Shown here piece by piece: positions 1 through 6,865 of a stretch of 13,078 bases of DNA (the stretch's first letter is position 1; every line of letters starts with the position of its first letter). The position numbers were made by a program, and so were the translations under genes. The stretch is taken from NCBI GenBank assembly GCA_013824055.1, contig PNNE01000249.1:1-13078 (forward strand), given 5' to 3'. The notes beneath the pieces are model-generated. The model was given only the letters and a program-made list of their open reading frames with translations. It had not been told where the DNA came from and did no database searches. The stretch comes from Rhodobacter sp. Lineage in GTDB: Bacteria > Pseudomonadota > Alphaproteobacteria > Rhodobacterales > Rhodobacteraceae.

Positions 1-385
1 GGTCGACCGTGAAGCCGCCCTTGACCCGACCGAAGATCGCGCCATCGACGCGCTGCTCGGCGGCATAGGCTTTTTCCAGACGGTCCCAGGCTTCCTCGCG
101 GCGGGCCTTTTCACGGCTGATCTGGGCTTCGCCACGAGCGTTCTCGACGCGGTCCAGGTACACTTCGACGGTGTCGCCAACGTTGATGTTGGGCTGCTCA
201 CCGGGGTTCGCGAATTCTTTCAGGTCGATGCGGCCTTCCATCTTGTAGCCGACATCGATGATGGCCTGGCCCGCTTCGATCGCGATGACCCGGCCCTTGA
301 CGACAGTGCCCTCTTCGGGGGTGTCGATCTCGAAGCTTTCCTTCAGAAGGGCTTCGAAGTCTTCCATGGTTGCTTTAGCGCACAT
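1..385 (-). CDS. rpsA: 30S ribosomal protein S1, N-terminal part (runs off the window)
   Basis: Reading the minus strand from ATG at 385 gives MCAKATMEDFEALLKES and then an S1/OB-type repeat (VVKGRVIAIEAGQAIIDVGYKMEGRIDLKEF), followed by ISREKARREEAWDRLEKAYA and the start of a second repeat (IFGRVKGGFTVD). This matches the N-terminus of alphaproteobacterial S1, the mRNA-binding protein that helps load transcripts onto the 30S subunit. About 128 of an expected 550-560 residues are present; the rest lies left of position 1. The start at 385 has an AAGGA motif 11 bases upstream and gives the short leader before MEDFEALL that relatives carry. The ATG at 367 lacks a ribosome-binding site. The gene follows cmk on the same strand with a 165-bp gap that holds its own promoter, so it can be transcribed alone or with cmk. 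Confidence 0.96.
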   Translation of the reverse strand, partial: MCAKATMEDFEALLKESFEIDTPEEGTVVKGRVIAIEAGQAIIDVGYKMEGRIDLKEFANPGEQPNINVGDTVEVYLDRVENARGEAQISREKARREEAWDRLEKAYAAEQRVDGAIFGRVKGGFTVD

Positions 386-507
386 ATAGATCAGTTTCCT
401 TTTCACGTGTTTTCACAGGCCATGCGGTTGGCTCCGCCGGTCTTGCCTCAAACGAAAAACACGACCGACCGGAAAACCGACGGACGCTTTCTCTTCAGGA
501 TGGGGGG

Positions 508-536
508 CCTATAGCCGCATCAGTCGGGTGAGGCAA
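508..536 (-). promoter_or_regulatory. Predicted sigma70 promoter of rpsA
   Basis: On the minus strand a TTGCCT -35 box (531-536) is separated by exactly 17 bases from a TATAGG -10 box (508-513). It lies just after the cmk stop codon and would start transcription near position 500. This leaves a leader of about 115 bases before the S1 start, enough for leader-based control of the kind known for S1 genes in other bacteria. The boxes are seen; promoter activity is inferred. Confidence 0.6.
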
Positions 537-550
537 GGGAAAGTGGGTCG

Positions 551-1144
551 CTACGGGCCCTTGGCGAGTCGCCCCGCCACCACCGCGCAGGCCGCTGCCA
601 CCGCCTCATCAATCCCCAGCTCGCTTGTGTCGATCACCACGGCCTCCGCCGCCGCCCGCAGCGGAGCATCGGCCCGGCCCATGTCGCGGGCATCGCGGTC
701 CTGCACCTCGGCCAGCACGCGCGCCTTGTCGCCGCCCACCTCAAGCCAGCGCCGATGCGCGCGGACCTGCGCGCTGGCGGTGACGTAAAGCTTCACCTCG
801 GCCTCGGGGCAGATCACCGTGCCGATATCGCGCCCGTCCAGCACCGCGCCACCCTCGCTGCGGGCAAAGCGGCGCTGAAAATCGACGAGAGCCGCCCGCA
901 CCTCGGGGATCGCAGCAACGCGGCTGGCCGCCTGCCCCGCCTCCAGCGTGCGCAGATCGTCGCGGTCCAGGTCCTCGGGCGTCAGCTGCCGCGCGGCCTG
1001 GGCCGGGTCGCCGCCCTTCACCCCCACCGCGCGATACAGCAATCCCGTATCCAGATGGCGCAAGCCGAAACGCCCGGCCACCGCCCGGCTGATCGTGCCC
1101 TTGCCCGCCGCTGCCGGCCCGTCGATTGCCACCGTAAAGATCAT
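551..1144 (-). CDS. cmk: Cytidylate kinase (CMP/dCMP kinase)
   Basis: This 197-residue protein phosphorylates CMP and dCMP with ATP in the cytoplasm and so feeds RNA and DNA precursor pools. Visible family features are the P-loop GPAAAGKGT (residues 9-17), LDTGLLYRAV (31-40) in the CMP-binding region, VLDGRDIGTVI (101-111), the lid segment QDRDARDMGRADAPLR (148-163) and the C-terminal VIDTSELGIDEAV. It is slightly shorter than the usual 205-230 residues, with a tight loop (GVKGGDP) after the CMP-binding segment, as in short alphaproteobacterial forms. The start MIFTVAIDGP is the normal family N-terminus; the upstream ribosome-binding site is weak (AGGGGC). It sits directly upstream of rpsA, a very widespread pairing. 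In related genomes aroA usually precedes cmk, but here the upstream sequence is a long spacer. Confidence 0.96.
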   Translation of the reverse strand: MIFTVAIDGPAAAGKGTISRAVAGRFGLRHLDTGLLYRAVGVKGGDPAQAARQLTPEDLDRDDLRTLEAGQAASRVAAIPEVRAALVDFQRRFARSEGGAVLDGRDIGTVICPEAEVKLYVTASAQVRAHRRWLEVGGDKARVLAEVQDRDARDMGRADAPLRAAAEAVVIDTSELGIDEAVAAACAVVAGRLAKGP

Positions 1145-1216
1145 CGGCTTGCCCCTGCGCCCGCTCTGGGATGCAAGGGCCGATTAGGACGAAACGCACA
1201 GACGGTGAAGCGCTTT

Positions 1217-1235
1217 TTGCACATGGATCGTGCAA
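1217..1235. promoter_or_regulatory. Inverted repeat TTGCAC-N7-GTGCAA, possible operator
   Basis: The half-sites TTGCAC (1217-1222) and GTGCAA (1230-1235) are perfect inverted copies around a 7-base spacer, giving the operator-like 19-bp symmetry of many dimeric regulators. It lies 73 bases upstream of the cmk start. No regulator can be assigned from the sequence, and chance occurrence is possible. Confidence 0.3.
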
Positions 1236-1248
1236 CCCGTGCCCGTAG

Positions 1249-1267
1249 GGTGGGCAATCTGCCCACC
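1249..1267. repeat. Short perfect hairpin, REP-like
   Basis: GGTGGGCA and TGCCCACC form an 8-bp perfect stem around the 3-base loop ATC, preceded by GTA. Small palindromes of the form GTAGGGTGGGC...GCCCACC occur as dispersed intergenic repeats in many proteobacteria, and this one fits that look. Only a single copy is visible, so its repeat status is an inference from memory of such elements. Confidence 0.4.
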
Positions 1268-1333
1268 GCCGGTTGAAGATTGCCGCTCCAACCCCTTGAA
1301 AAGGCTTGTCCGCAACCCGCCGACCGCAGGCCT

Positions 1334-1367
1334 GTTGCATGAATTTCGCTTGGATTCGCGATGCAAC
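1334..1367. promoter_or_regulatory. Inverted repeat GTTGCAT-N20-ATGCAAC over the cold-shock promoter
   Basis: Perfect 7-base inverted arms (1334-1340 and 1361-1367) flank 20 bases. The right arm sits inside the spacer of the predicted promoter at 1350-1378, and the repeat covers its -35 box. The arms share the TTGCA core with the repeat at 1217-1235, about 100 bases away. The position suits an operator, but no binding protein can be named. Confidence 0.3.
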
Positions 1368-1378
1368 CTGCCTATCTT
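1350..1378 (+). promoter_or_regulatory. Predicted promoter of the cold-shock gene
   Basis: TTGGAT (1350-1355) and TATCTT (1373-1378) are separated by 17 bases. The match is moderate (3 of 6 and 4 of 6 consensus bases). Transcription would begin near 1385, leaving a leader of about 115 bases. Long leaders are typical of cspA-type mRNAs, whose 5' structure controls translation at low temperature. Confidence 0.4.
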
Positions 1379-1500
1379 CGCTTTTGCGACGTTAACTTTT
1401 CGACCACTGTCTCCGACCATCGGCCACAGCAATCGACCACAAGCTGACGGGGCCAAGCCGCCGCATCCCGCGGGCGGGACGACAGACAGGAGAGTTCACG

Positions 1501-1707
1501 ATGGCCAAGGGCACCGTGAAATGGTTCAACGAAACCAAGGGTTACGGCTTCATCGCGCCAGAGGGTGGCAGGAAGGACGTCTTCGTCCACATCACCGCGC
1601 TGGAGCGTGCGGGCCTTCGCAGCCTGAAGGACGGCCAGCCGGTCACCTTCGACATCGAAGCCGGTCGTGACGGTCGCGAAAGCGCGACCAACCTGGCGCT
1701 GGCATAA
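1501..1707 (+). CDS. Cold-shock protein, CspA family
   Basis: This 68-residue, single-domain cold-shock protein binds single-stranded RNA and DNA and is thought to melt mRNA structure as an RNA chaperone. Both nucleic-acid-binding motifs are present: RNP1 KGYGFI (residues 13-18) and RNP2 VFVHI (27-31), after the typical opening MAKGTVKWFN. The length is normal for the family. The start is fixed by a strong AGGAG site 8 bases upstream (acaggagagttcacg). The gene stands alone, with its own leader on the left and a hairpin terminator right after its stop codon. Whether it is induced by cold or constitutive, as several Csp paralogues are, cannot be told from the sequence. The exact family member (cspA, cspE or other) is also not decidable. 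Confidence 0.95.
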   Translation: MAKGTVKWFNETKGYGFIAPEGGRKDVFVHITALERAGLRSLKDGQPVTFDIEAGRDGRESATNLALA

Positions 1708-1714
1708 ACGATCC

Positions 1715-1744
1715 GGGGGCGGTTCGCCGCCGCCCCCCTTCCTT
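1715..1744 (+). terminator. Rho-independent-type terminator after the cold-shock gene
   Basis: Eight bases after the cold-shock stop codon, GGGGGCGG (1715-1722) can pair with CCGCCCCC (1730-1737), with an alternative tighter stem capped by a TTCG tetraloop (GGCGG-TTCG-CCGCC). A pyrimidine-rich ttccttc tail follows, less T-rich than a classic terminator. It fills the 36-bp gap between this gene and the convergent gene at 1744-2181 and may serve both directions. Confidence 0.65.
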
Positions 1745-2181
1745 CAGTTCATCGTCATCATGGCGCGGTCGCGCAGCACGTGGTCAAGACCAAGCCGAAA
1801 GCTGGCATCCGACGCATCCTCGGGCAGACACACTGCCGTGCGGCGGCCAAGCGGGTAGGCAGGCACGTCGAACTCGGCGCTGATCAGCATGACCCGCATC
1901 CTGGCCGCACCGGCGATCAGCGCGGCAATCGCGCGCTCGGCCCCGGCGACCCCGCCAAACCCGTCGCAGTCCATGACGAACAGGTCATAGCCGAACGGAT
2001 CTTCCAGGATCGTGGCGACGGCCTCGTCCAGGTCGTCGGTCACATCCACCAGGCTGCCAAGGTCAGCCAGACGACTTGCAGTGCGGCCACCGGAGCTGTC
2101 ACTGAGAAGCATGACCCGGACGCCCAGGCTGTGCTGCTGCACCTTCTGGCGGCCGGTCTGAATGAATGTCTGCACGCGCAC
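1744..2181 (-). CDS. Small degenerate receiver-like (CheY-fold) protein, function unknown
   Basis: The 145-residue product resembles a response-regulator receiver domain. It has a beta1-like VMLLSDSS (residues 23-30), a beta3-like YDLFVMDCDGFGG (65-77) with a possible phospho-acceptor Asp at 71, and a beta4-like RVMLISAEF (96-104) with Ser at the switch position. The usual beta5 Lys-Pro is replaced by Leu-Pro (CLPEDAS), and only one acidic residue follows beta1, so normal phosphorylation chemistry looks impaired. No output domain is present. I chose the GTG at 2181 because AGGAGG lies 10 bases upstream; a second GTG at 2175 follows GGAGG and is nearly as good. The open frame runs further upstream (to 2277), but that extension has no receiver character. 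The gene is monocistronic, convergent with the cold-shock gene. The receiver assignment rests on strand pattern, not on a search. Confidence 0.7.
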   Translation of the reverse strand: MRVQTFIQTGRQKVQQHSLGVRVMLLSDSSGGRTASRLADLGSLVDVTDDLDEAVATILEDPFGYDLFVMDCDGFGGVAGAERAIAALIAGAARMRVMLISAEFDVPAYPLGRRTAVCLPEDASDASFRLGLDHVLRDRAMMTMN

Positions 2182-2437
2182 CCCTCCACTACCTCCTGCC
2201 AATCTCGCTGAACAATGCGGAGAGCATTCGCCGGAATAAAGGAAACTTGCAGGAAAAACTGCCGAACCGCGCCACATTCAAGCCAAGGTTGCCGACCCGG
2301 CAGCCGCAGTCAACGCTCCGGTTGCAAGACTCGGCCCAGCTTGAAGCGGTAGTACCCATCGCGATCCTGTTAACCTATTCTGCCCCGAACTGCAGCCCTT
2401 GAATGGATGCTTGCCCGATTCGCGAAAAGGCCTCTGT

Positions 2438-3184
2438 ATGAATCGTCACACGAACATGACTTTCCTCGACTTGCGCCAGGACCTTGCGGCCGCCTTCCGC
2501 TGGACGGCGCGACTTGGCCTGCACGAGTCGGTGGCGAACCACTTTTCCCTTGCCGTGAACCCCGAGGGCACCCGGTTCCTGATCAATCCGAACGGCCGGC
2601 ACTTCAGCCGGATCACCGCCACCTCCCTGGTCGAGATCGACGCCAACGACTCCGCGACCATGTCCCGCCCCGACGCGCCCGATCCCACCGCCTGGGGCCT
2701 GCACGGGTCGATCCATCGCGCCTGCCCGCATGCAGTCTGCGTCATGCATGTCCATTCGATCCACGCCACCGTCCTTGCCAGCCTTGCCGATTCCCGGCTT
2801 CCTGCCATCGACCAGAACACCGCGATGTTCCACAACCGCCAGGTCATCGACGACCACTACGGCGGCATGGCCTTCGAGGAAGAGGGCGCCCGGTGCGCGT
2901 CCCTGCTGGCAGACCCGAAGATCACCACCATGATCATGGGCAATCACGGTGTCCTGGTCATCGGGCGCACGGTGGCCGAGACCTTCAACCGTCTCTACTA
3001 CTTCGAGCGTGCCGCCGAGACCTATATCCGCGCCTTGCAGACCGGGCGTCCCTTGCGGGTCCTGTCCGATGAGGTCGCCGAAAAGACCGCCCGCGAATGG
3101 GAGGCCTACCCGGGTTTCGCCGCATCGCACCTGCGCGAGCTGCGCGCCATCCTTGACGTCGAGGACCCGGCCTACGCCCACTAG
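2438..3184 (+). CDS. Class II aldolase/adducin family protein
   Basis: The 248-residue product has the class II aldolase/adducin fold. Zinc-ligand candidates are the HxH pair in MHVHS (His104, His106) and His170 in MGNHGVLV. NHFSLAVNP (34-42) and NPNGRHFSRI (50-59) form the conserved N-terminal substrate region, and a Tyr-Tyr-Phe-Glu segment lies near 187-190. Family aldolases such as L-fuculose-1-phosphate aldolase carry a catalytic Glu four residues before a conserved His (SSEWRxH). Here that site reads PTAWGLH, with Ala85. The fold is therefore secure, but retro-aldol activity is doubtful; related enzymes include epimerases, decarboxylases and non-enzymatic adducin-like proteins. The start is ATG 2438, with AAAAGG 7 bases upstream; an in-frame TTG at 2399 lacks a good site. 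The 256-bp spacer 2182-2437 to its left holds no gene that I can see. The stop codon overlaps that of the convergent gene on the right. Confidence 0.88.
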   Translation: MNRHTNMTFLDLRQDLAAAFRWTARLGLHESVANHFSLAVNPEGTRFLINPNGRHFSRITATSLVEIDANDSATMSRPDAPDPTAWGLHGSIHRACPHAVCVMHVHSIHATVLASLADSRLPAIDQNTAMFHNRQVIDDHYGGMAFEEEGARCASLLADPKITTMIMGNHGVLVIGRTVAETFNRLYYFERAAETYIRALQTGRPLRVLSDEVAEKTAREWEAYPGFAASHLRELRAILDVEDPAYAH

Positions 3185-6100
3185 GCGCCCCAGCCACCCC
3201 CGCCCGGCGTCCGCATCTCGAAGACCGCGCCTGCGGGCAGGTCCCGTTCGTCGTTGCCCGCCAGCCGCTCGACACGTCCGTCCGGCCAATGCACCAGGTT
3301 CTCGCCCACCGCCCCCGGCTGCCCGCCCGCACCACCGAACGGCGCCACCTTCCGGCTGCCGCACAGCGTCGTCACTGTCACCGGCTCCAGGAACCGCAGC
3401 TTCCGCACCGCCCCGTCGCCCCCGCGCCAATGCCCTTCGCCACCGGACCCGCGCCGGATCGAGAACTCTTCCAGGCGCACCGGGAAGCGTTTCTCCAGCA
3501 CTTCCGGGTCGGTCATCCGGGTGTTGGTCATGTGGCTCTGGACCGCGTCGCAGCCGTGGAACCCCGGCCCCGCTCCCGTTCCGCCGGCTATGGTCTCGTA
3601 ATTCTGGAACCGGTCGTTGCCCCAGATGAAGTTGTTCATCGTCCCCTGCGCCGCCGCCACCACCCCCAGCGCACCGTAAAGCGCGTTGCAGGCCGCCTGG
3701 CTGACCTCGGTATTGCCCGCGATCACTGCGGCCGGAGCCACCGGGTTCAGCAGGGTTCCCTCCGGCACGATGATCGTCAGCGGCTTCAGGCAGCCTTCGT
3801 TCAACGGGATCGCCTTTCCGACCAGAGTGCGGAACACGTAAAGCACAACCGCGCGCGTCACCGCCTTGGGGGCGTTGTAATTTCCGCGGTGCTGAGCGCT
3901 CGTGCCGGTGAAATCGACCACCGCCGACCGCGTTGCGTGATTGACGGAAATCCTTACCTGAATGGTTGATCCTATATCCATCGGATATTCGAACGATCCA
4001 TCACGCAGGCGGTCGATCACCGCGCGCACGCTCTCTTCGGCGTTGGCCTGCACATACGCCATATAGGCGGCCACCACCTCGGCGCCGTGCATTGCCACCA
4101 CCCGCACCAGCTCGCTTCGTCCTGTTTCATTGGCCGCGATCTGCGCCTTCAGGTCGGCCATGTTCTGATCGATCGACCGGCAGGGCCAGCGCCCCGACCC
4201 AAGCAGCGCCCGGGTTTCGGCCTCGCGCAGGACTCCGCGCTGCATCAGCGGAAAGAGGTCGATCACCACCCCCTCCTCCTCGATGGTCGTGCTGTCCGGC
4301 GGAGAGGACCCCGGCGTGCGCCCGCCGATGTCGGCGTGATGCCCGCGCGACCCCAGCCAGAACGCGGCCCGGCCCTCGACAAAGACCGGAGTGATCACCG
4401 TCACGTCCGGCAGATGGGTTCCCCCGTTCCAGGGCGCATTCAGCATCCAGGCATCGCCTGCCTGCGCTGTCGCGCCAACCGCCGCAATCACCGTCTTGAC
4501 CGCGTGCGACATCGACCCAAGGTGCACCGGCACATGCGGTGCATTGGCCACCAGATCGCCGTTCGCATCGAAGATGGCGCAAGAAAAATCCAGTCTTTCC
4601 TTGATGTTGATCGACCAGGCTGTGTTGGCCAAGGTCGCGCCCATCTGGTCAGCCACCGACATGAAAAGGTTGTTGAACACCTCCAGCAACACCGGGTCGG
4701 CTTCTGTCCCAGCCGCAGGGGGGCGCCCGACAGCTGCGACCCGGCGCAGGATCAGGTTCGCCTGGTCGTCAACCGTCGCCTCCCAGCCCGGCTCCACCAC
4801 CGTCGTCGCCGTCGCCTCGCTGATCACCGCCGGTCCTGCGATCCGCGTCGCCGTTCCGCAATCTTCGCGGCGGTAAAGCGGCACCGCTTGCCAGGATCCG
4901 CCGACCCAGACCCGCAACCATTCCACCGGCTCTCCAGCCTCGCATCCCGGAGCAAGGTCCGGCAGCCCCGCTCCGCCGCCTTCTGCCTCTACCGCCAGCA
5001 TCTCGAACAGCACCGCCCGCTCTGGCGAGGCAAAACCGAACCGCGCCTGGTGGGCCAATGTGAACGCTCGTTCCATCGAATCTGCCGACCCGAACGGAAC
5101 CGGAAGAGACTGGTGCTGCCCTTCGTAGCGCAGATGCGCCCTGCGGGTGACGACAGGCTTGGCAATCCCTTGCTCCATCAATTCTGCAACCGCTTCCGCC
5201 GCAAGGGCGTCGATTCTGGCATGGGCGGCGGCACCTGCGGTCAGCGGGGCGTCGAACTGCGCCTCCCGCAGCGCGCGCAGCTGGGCAAGCCCCATGCCAA
5301 GTGCCGAAAGCACTCCGGCCTGAGGATGGATGAAAACTGTTTTCATATCCAGCGCATCCGCCACGCCGCAGGCATGCTGCCCCCCTGCGCCGCCAAAGCA
5401 CTGCAACGCATAAGCCGTCACATCATGCCCGCGCTGGACACTTATCTTCTTGATCGCGTTGGCCATGTTGTCGATGGCGATCCGCAGGAAACCCTCGGCG
5501 ATAACCTCGGGAAGCGCCAGCTGTCCGGTCGCCGCGGCCACCTGCTCGGCCAGTGCGGCAAATTTCTGGCGGACGATTTCGCCATCCAGCGGCTGATCCC
5601 CTTTCGGCCCGAACACCGCAGGAAAGTGCTTCGGGTCAAGCCGTCCCAGCATCACGTTGCAATCGGTGATCGTCAGCGGCCCTCCGCGCCGATAGCTTGC
5701 CGGGCCGGGGTTGGCGCCAGCGCTCTCTGGCCCGACCTGGTACCGCCCATCGCGGAAAGCGCAGATCGACCCACCGCCCGCCGCGACAGTGTGGATATCC
5801 ATCATCGGCGCGCGCATCCGGACGCCGGCCACCTCTGTTTCGAACGAGCGTTCATAAACACTGGCAAAGTGGCTGACGTCGGTTGATGTCCCGCCCATGT
5901 CAAAGCCGATCAGACGGTCGAAACCCGCCGCCTGCGCGGTCCGCACCATCCCGACGATGCCCCCCGCGGGTCCCGACAGGATCGCGTCCTTGCCCTGAAA
6001 CCGCCCGGCTTCCGTCAGCCCTCCGTTCGACTGCATGAACAGCAGCCGTCCGGTCGCGCGGCCCATATTCAGCGCGCCTTCGACCTGCGCCACATAGCGC

Positions 6101-6753
6101 CGCAGGATCGGCGAAAGATAGGCATCGACCACGGTCGTATCGCCTCTCGGCACCAGTTTCGCCAGGCGAGACACCTGATGTGAAAGGGAAATCTGGGTGA
6201 AGCCCAGCTCTTGCGCCAGGACTCCGACCCGCGCCTCGTGGACAGGGTTCACGTGCCCATGCATCAGCGCCACCGCGACCGCCGCGATGCCCTCGGCCCG
6301 TGCCGCCATCAGGGCCGCAACAACAGCCGCCTCGTCCAGAGGGCGCACCTCCAGCCCCAGGGCATCTAGTCGCCCCGGTATTTCGAATACCTGTTCATAC
6401 AAAAGATCCGGTCGCCGGATGTTCAGGTCGAACAGCGCCGGCCGCGCCTGCGTGCCGATCCGCAGCAGGTCACGGAATCCTTGCGTGATCAAGAGGGCGA
6501 CCCGCTCTCCCTTCCGCTCCAGCAAGGCATTGGTCGCGACCGTCGTGCCCATCTTCACGGCCGCGATGGCCGCATCGGGGATCGGCTCTTCAGGCGTCAG
6601 CCCCAGGCAATCGCGTATCCCCTGCACCGCCGCGTCGGGATAGCGCTCGGGGTTTTCGGACAGAAGCTTTGTCGTCACCAGCCGCCCATCTGCCGCGCGC
6701 CCGACCACGTCGGTAAAGGTGCCCCCCCGGTCGATCCAGAATTCCCAAGCCAT
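3181..6753 (-). CDS. Fused HyuA-HyuB hydantoinase/5-oxoprolinase family protein
   Basis: This 1190-residue protein joins both subunits of the ATP-dependent hydantoinase/oxoprolinase family, which opens 5-membered cyclic amides such as 5-oxoproline or hydantoins at the expense of ATP. The HyuA half spans about residues 3-670. It includes the ASKHA-type phosphate motifs DRGGTFTD (8-15) and GFDMGGTSTDVSHF (283-296), plus MGTTVATNALLER (68-80), GPAGG (261-265) and GGAGGQHACGVADAL (454-468). The HyuB half runs from about 685 (DPVLLEVFNNLF) to the end, with NAPHVPVHLGSM (737-748), GSRGHHADIGG (801-811), GNTEVSQ (1013-1019) and the glycine-rich C-terminus RTPGGGGWG. The fused order and length match 5-oxoprolinase (OplAH-type, about 1200-1290 residues), but substrate cannot be fixed by sequence alone. 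The start has a strong GGAGG 6 bases upstream. The nearest upstream gene on the strand is tesA, 112 bases away. No transporter or linked hydantoin gene is present. Confidence 0.93.
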   Translation of the reverse strand: MAWEFWIDRGGTFTDVVGRAADGRLVTTKLLSENPERYPDAAVQGIRDCLGLTPEEPIPDAAIAAVKMGTTVATNALLERKGERVALLITQGFRDLLRIGTQARPALFDLNIRRPDLLYEQVFEIPGRLDALGLEVRPLDEAAVVAALMAARAEGIAAVAVALMHGHVNPVHEARVGVLAQELGFTQISLSHQVSRLAKLVPRGDTTVVDAYLSPILRRYVAQVEGALNMGRATGRLLFMQSNGGLTEAGRFQGKDAILSGPAGGIVGMVRTAQAAGFDRLIGFDMGGTSTDVSHFASVYERSFETEVAGVRMRAPMMDIHTVAAGGGSICAFRDGRYQVGPESAGANPGPASYRRGGPLTITDCNVMLGRLDPKHFPAVFGPKGDQPLDGEIVRQKFAALAEQVAAATGQLALPEVIAEGFLRIAIDNMANAIKKISVQRGHDVTAYALQCFGGAGGQHACGVADALDMKTVFIHPQAGVLSALGMGLAQLRALREAQFDAPLTAGAAAHARIDALAAEAVAELMEQGIAKPVVTRRAHLRYEGQHQSLPVPFGSADSMERAFTLAHQARFGFASPERAVLFEMLAVEAEGGGAGLPDLAPGCEAGEPVEWLRVWVGGSWQAVPLYRREDCGTATRIAGPAVISEATATTVVEPGWEATVDDQANLILRRVAAVGRPPAAGTEADPVLLEVFNNLFMSVADQMGATLANTAWSINIKERLDFSCAIFDANGDLVANAPHVPVHLGSMSHAVKTVIAAVGATAQAGDAWMLNAPWNGGTHLPDVTVITPVFVEGRAAFWLGSRGHHADIGGRTPGSSPPDSTTIEEEGVVIDLFPLMQRGVLREAETRALLGSGRWPCRSIDQNMADLKAQIAANETGRSELVRVVAMHGAEVVAAYMAYVQANAEESVRAVIDRLRDGSFEYPMDIGSTIQVRISVNHATRSAVVDFTGTSAQHRGNYNAPKAVTRAVVLYVFRTLVGKAIPLNEGCLKPLTIIVPEGTLLNPVAPAAVIAGNTEVSQAACNALYGALGVVAAAQGTMNNFIWGNDRFQNYETIAGGTGAGPGFHGCDAVQSHMTNTRMTDPEVLEKRFPVRLEEFSIRRGSGGEGHWRGGDGAVRKLRFLEPVTVTTLCGSRKVAPFGGAGGQPGAVGENLVHWPDGRVERLAGNDERDLPAGAVFEMRTPGGGGWGA

Positions 6754-6865
6754 GCAGCACCTCCGTCGTGCTTGGTGACGCGCGCCGCGCCCGGATGCAA
6801 CACATGACCGCCGCGCGGAAGTGATTTGTCGGGAACGTCCGAGGGATCCGGGCCGCAGAAATCCG

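Larger units (their letters stand above)
1145..1500. other. 356-bp gene-free spacer between cmk and the cold-shock gene
   Basis: I find no credible gene here. Open frames crossing it give low-complexity translations with no recognisable domain. I looked for the tail of an aroA gene ahead of cmk and did not see one. The spacer must hold the divergent promoters of cmk (leftward) and the cold-shock gene (rightward). It contains three short inverted repeats (1217-1235, 1249-1267, 1334-1367) and one plausible plus-strand promoter (1350-1378). The last 120 or so bases would be the untranslated leader of the cold-shock mRNA. A convincing cmk promoter was not found. Confidence 0.6.

Noticed and set aside
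2166..2402. 78-residue plus-strand frame in the 2182-2437 spacer
   Set aside because: No motif, no ribosome-binding site, and a composition unlike a real protein.
4087..5886. 599-residue open frame on the plus strand
   Set aside because: It lies wholly antisense to the HyuA-HyuB gene, its translation is rich in Arg, His and Pro with no domain, and long antisense frames are expected in GC-rich coding DNA.
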